This document shows, in pieces, positions 6,635 to 6,838 of a stretch of DNA of 6,838 bases. The translations under genes and the position numbers were made by a program. The notes under the pieces are model-generated. The model did not search any database. It was given only the letters and a program-made list of their open reading frames with translations, and was not told the DNA's origin. Location: positions 1 through 6,838 of the forward strand of contig CAJTLP010000012.1 in assembly GCA_910577195.1 (NCBI GenBank), read 5' to 3'. How positions within the stretch are numbered: the first letter of the stretch is position 1; every line of letters begins with the position of its first letter. Source of the DNA: an uncultured Eubacterium sp. Its GTDB lineage: Bacteria; Bacillota; Clostridia; Oscillospirales; Acutalibacteraceae.

Positions 6635-6838
6635 TAGAATCCCCTCTTCCTGTATAGGAAGTTTTCTACTCCAACACTGATATTTTTTCGCTCGTGCCTT
6701 TGCTTCAACATCATCAGATGCTTCTTCACTTTCAATTCCTTACCGGAACAGACAGTCATAGCGTATCTGCTGCGTAGCTCCACAGTTTCTCACGTCCTGT
6801 GAGGTTATTGTATATTCAATTTTCAAGGTACACCGCTG
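6635..6838 (-). other. Leader-like stretch without a convincing gene
   Basis: No frame here has a convincing start, although one stays open on the minus strand through 6783. Features seen on the minus strand, 5' to 3', are: CCTTGAAAATTGAATATA (6811-6828); two mutually exclusive short hairpins, CTCAC/GTGAG (6789-6793 with 6799-6803) and CTCCACAG/CTGTGAG (6778-6785 with 6797-6803); and CTTCCT/AGGAAG (6646-6651 with 6656-6661, 4-nt loop), whose proximal arm overlaps the ribosome binding site of the 61-aa gene. This looks like a structured 5' leader. No clear promoter was found. Confidence 0.4.

Noticed and set aside
6361..6783. A 140-codon open frame on the minus strand covering the 61-aa gene and ending with a TTGA overlap at the 83-aa gene start
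   Set aside because: Its start (GTG) lacks a ribosome binding site, and its second half is Val/Ile/Met-rich and looks like a shadow of the 61-aa frame. The first 55 or so residues (basic, KELKVKKHL...) look somewhat protein-like, so a small or broken gene there cannot be fully excluded.

Overview
This window is a low-GC segment, about 40% GC by eye. Every convincing gene lies on the minus strand, so transcription runs from high to low coordinates. Codon use, strong AGGAGG-type ribosome binding sites and the protein families point to a Clostridia-type Firmicute, probably a gut Lachnospiraceae or relative. That placement is inference from family knowledge; the window has no taxonomic marker.

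The core, roughly positions 973-5975, is a tandem array of three large serine recombinases of 564, 560 and 542 aa. Each has an N-terminal resolvase-type catalytic domain with the YLRLS serine motif, a central recombinase domain, a Cys4 zinc ribbon, a coiled-coil segment and a C-terminal DUF4368-like end. Recombinase 1 overlaps recombinase 2 by 8 bp. Recombinase 3 begins 4 nt after recombinase 2, and its Shine-Dalgarno sequence lies inside the last codons of recombinase 2. They therefore look like one translationally coupled operon. Such triplets are known as integration/excision modules of integrative and conjugative or mobilizable elements, so the window is probably one end of such an element.

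Upstream of the triplet (6113-6634) are two small genes, both apparently starting at TTG behind good ribosome binding sites. One encodes an 83-aa protein resembling the DUF6870 small proteins of clostridial mobile elements. The other encodes a 61-aa protein I do not recognise. The 137-nt gap between the 83-aa gene and recombinase 1 holds a 63-bp interrupted inverted repeat and a cluster of TTTCAC/GTGAAA dyads. These are candidate operator or recombinase-binding sites. The 61-aa gene ends inside a perfect 18-bp inverted repeat. The stretch 6635-6838 has no convincing gene, only leader-like hairpins and a TTGAAAATTGAATA motif.

Downstream of the triplet, after 36 nt, is a 264-aa PD-(D/E)XK nuclease/putative transposase of the Rpn/PDDEXK_2 type with its own ribosome binding site. 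A probable Rho-independent terminator (85-120) follows it. Whether this gene is element cargo or flanking chromosome cannot be settled from the window. Positions 1-84 hold nothing I can identify.

I see no clearly new system. The points most worth checking are the division of labour within the recombinase triplet, the structured DNA just upstream of it, and the two TTG-initiated small genes as candidate accessory or directionality factors.
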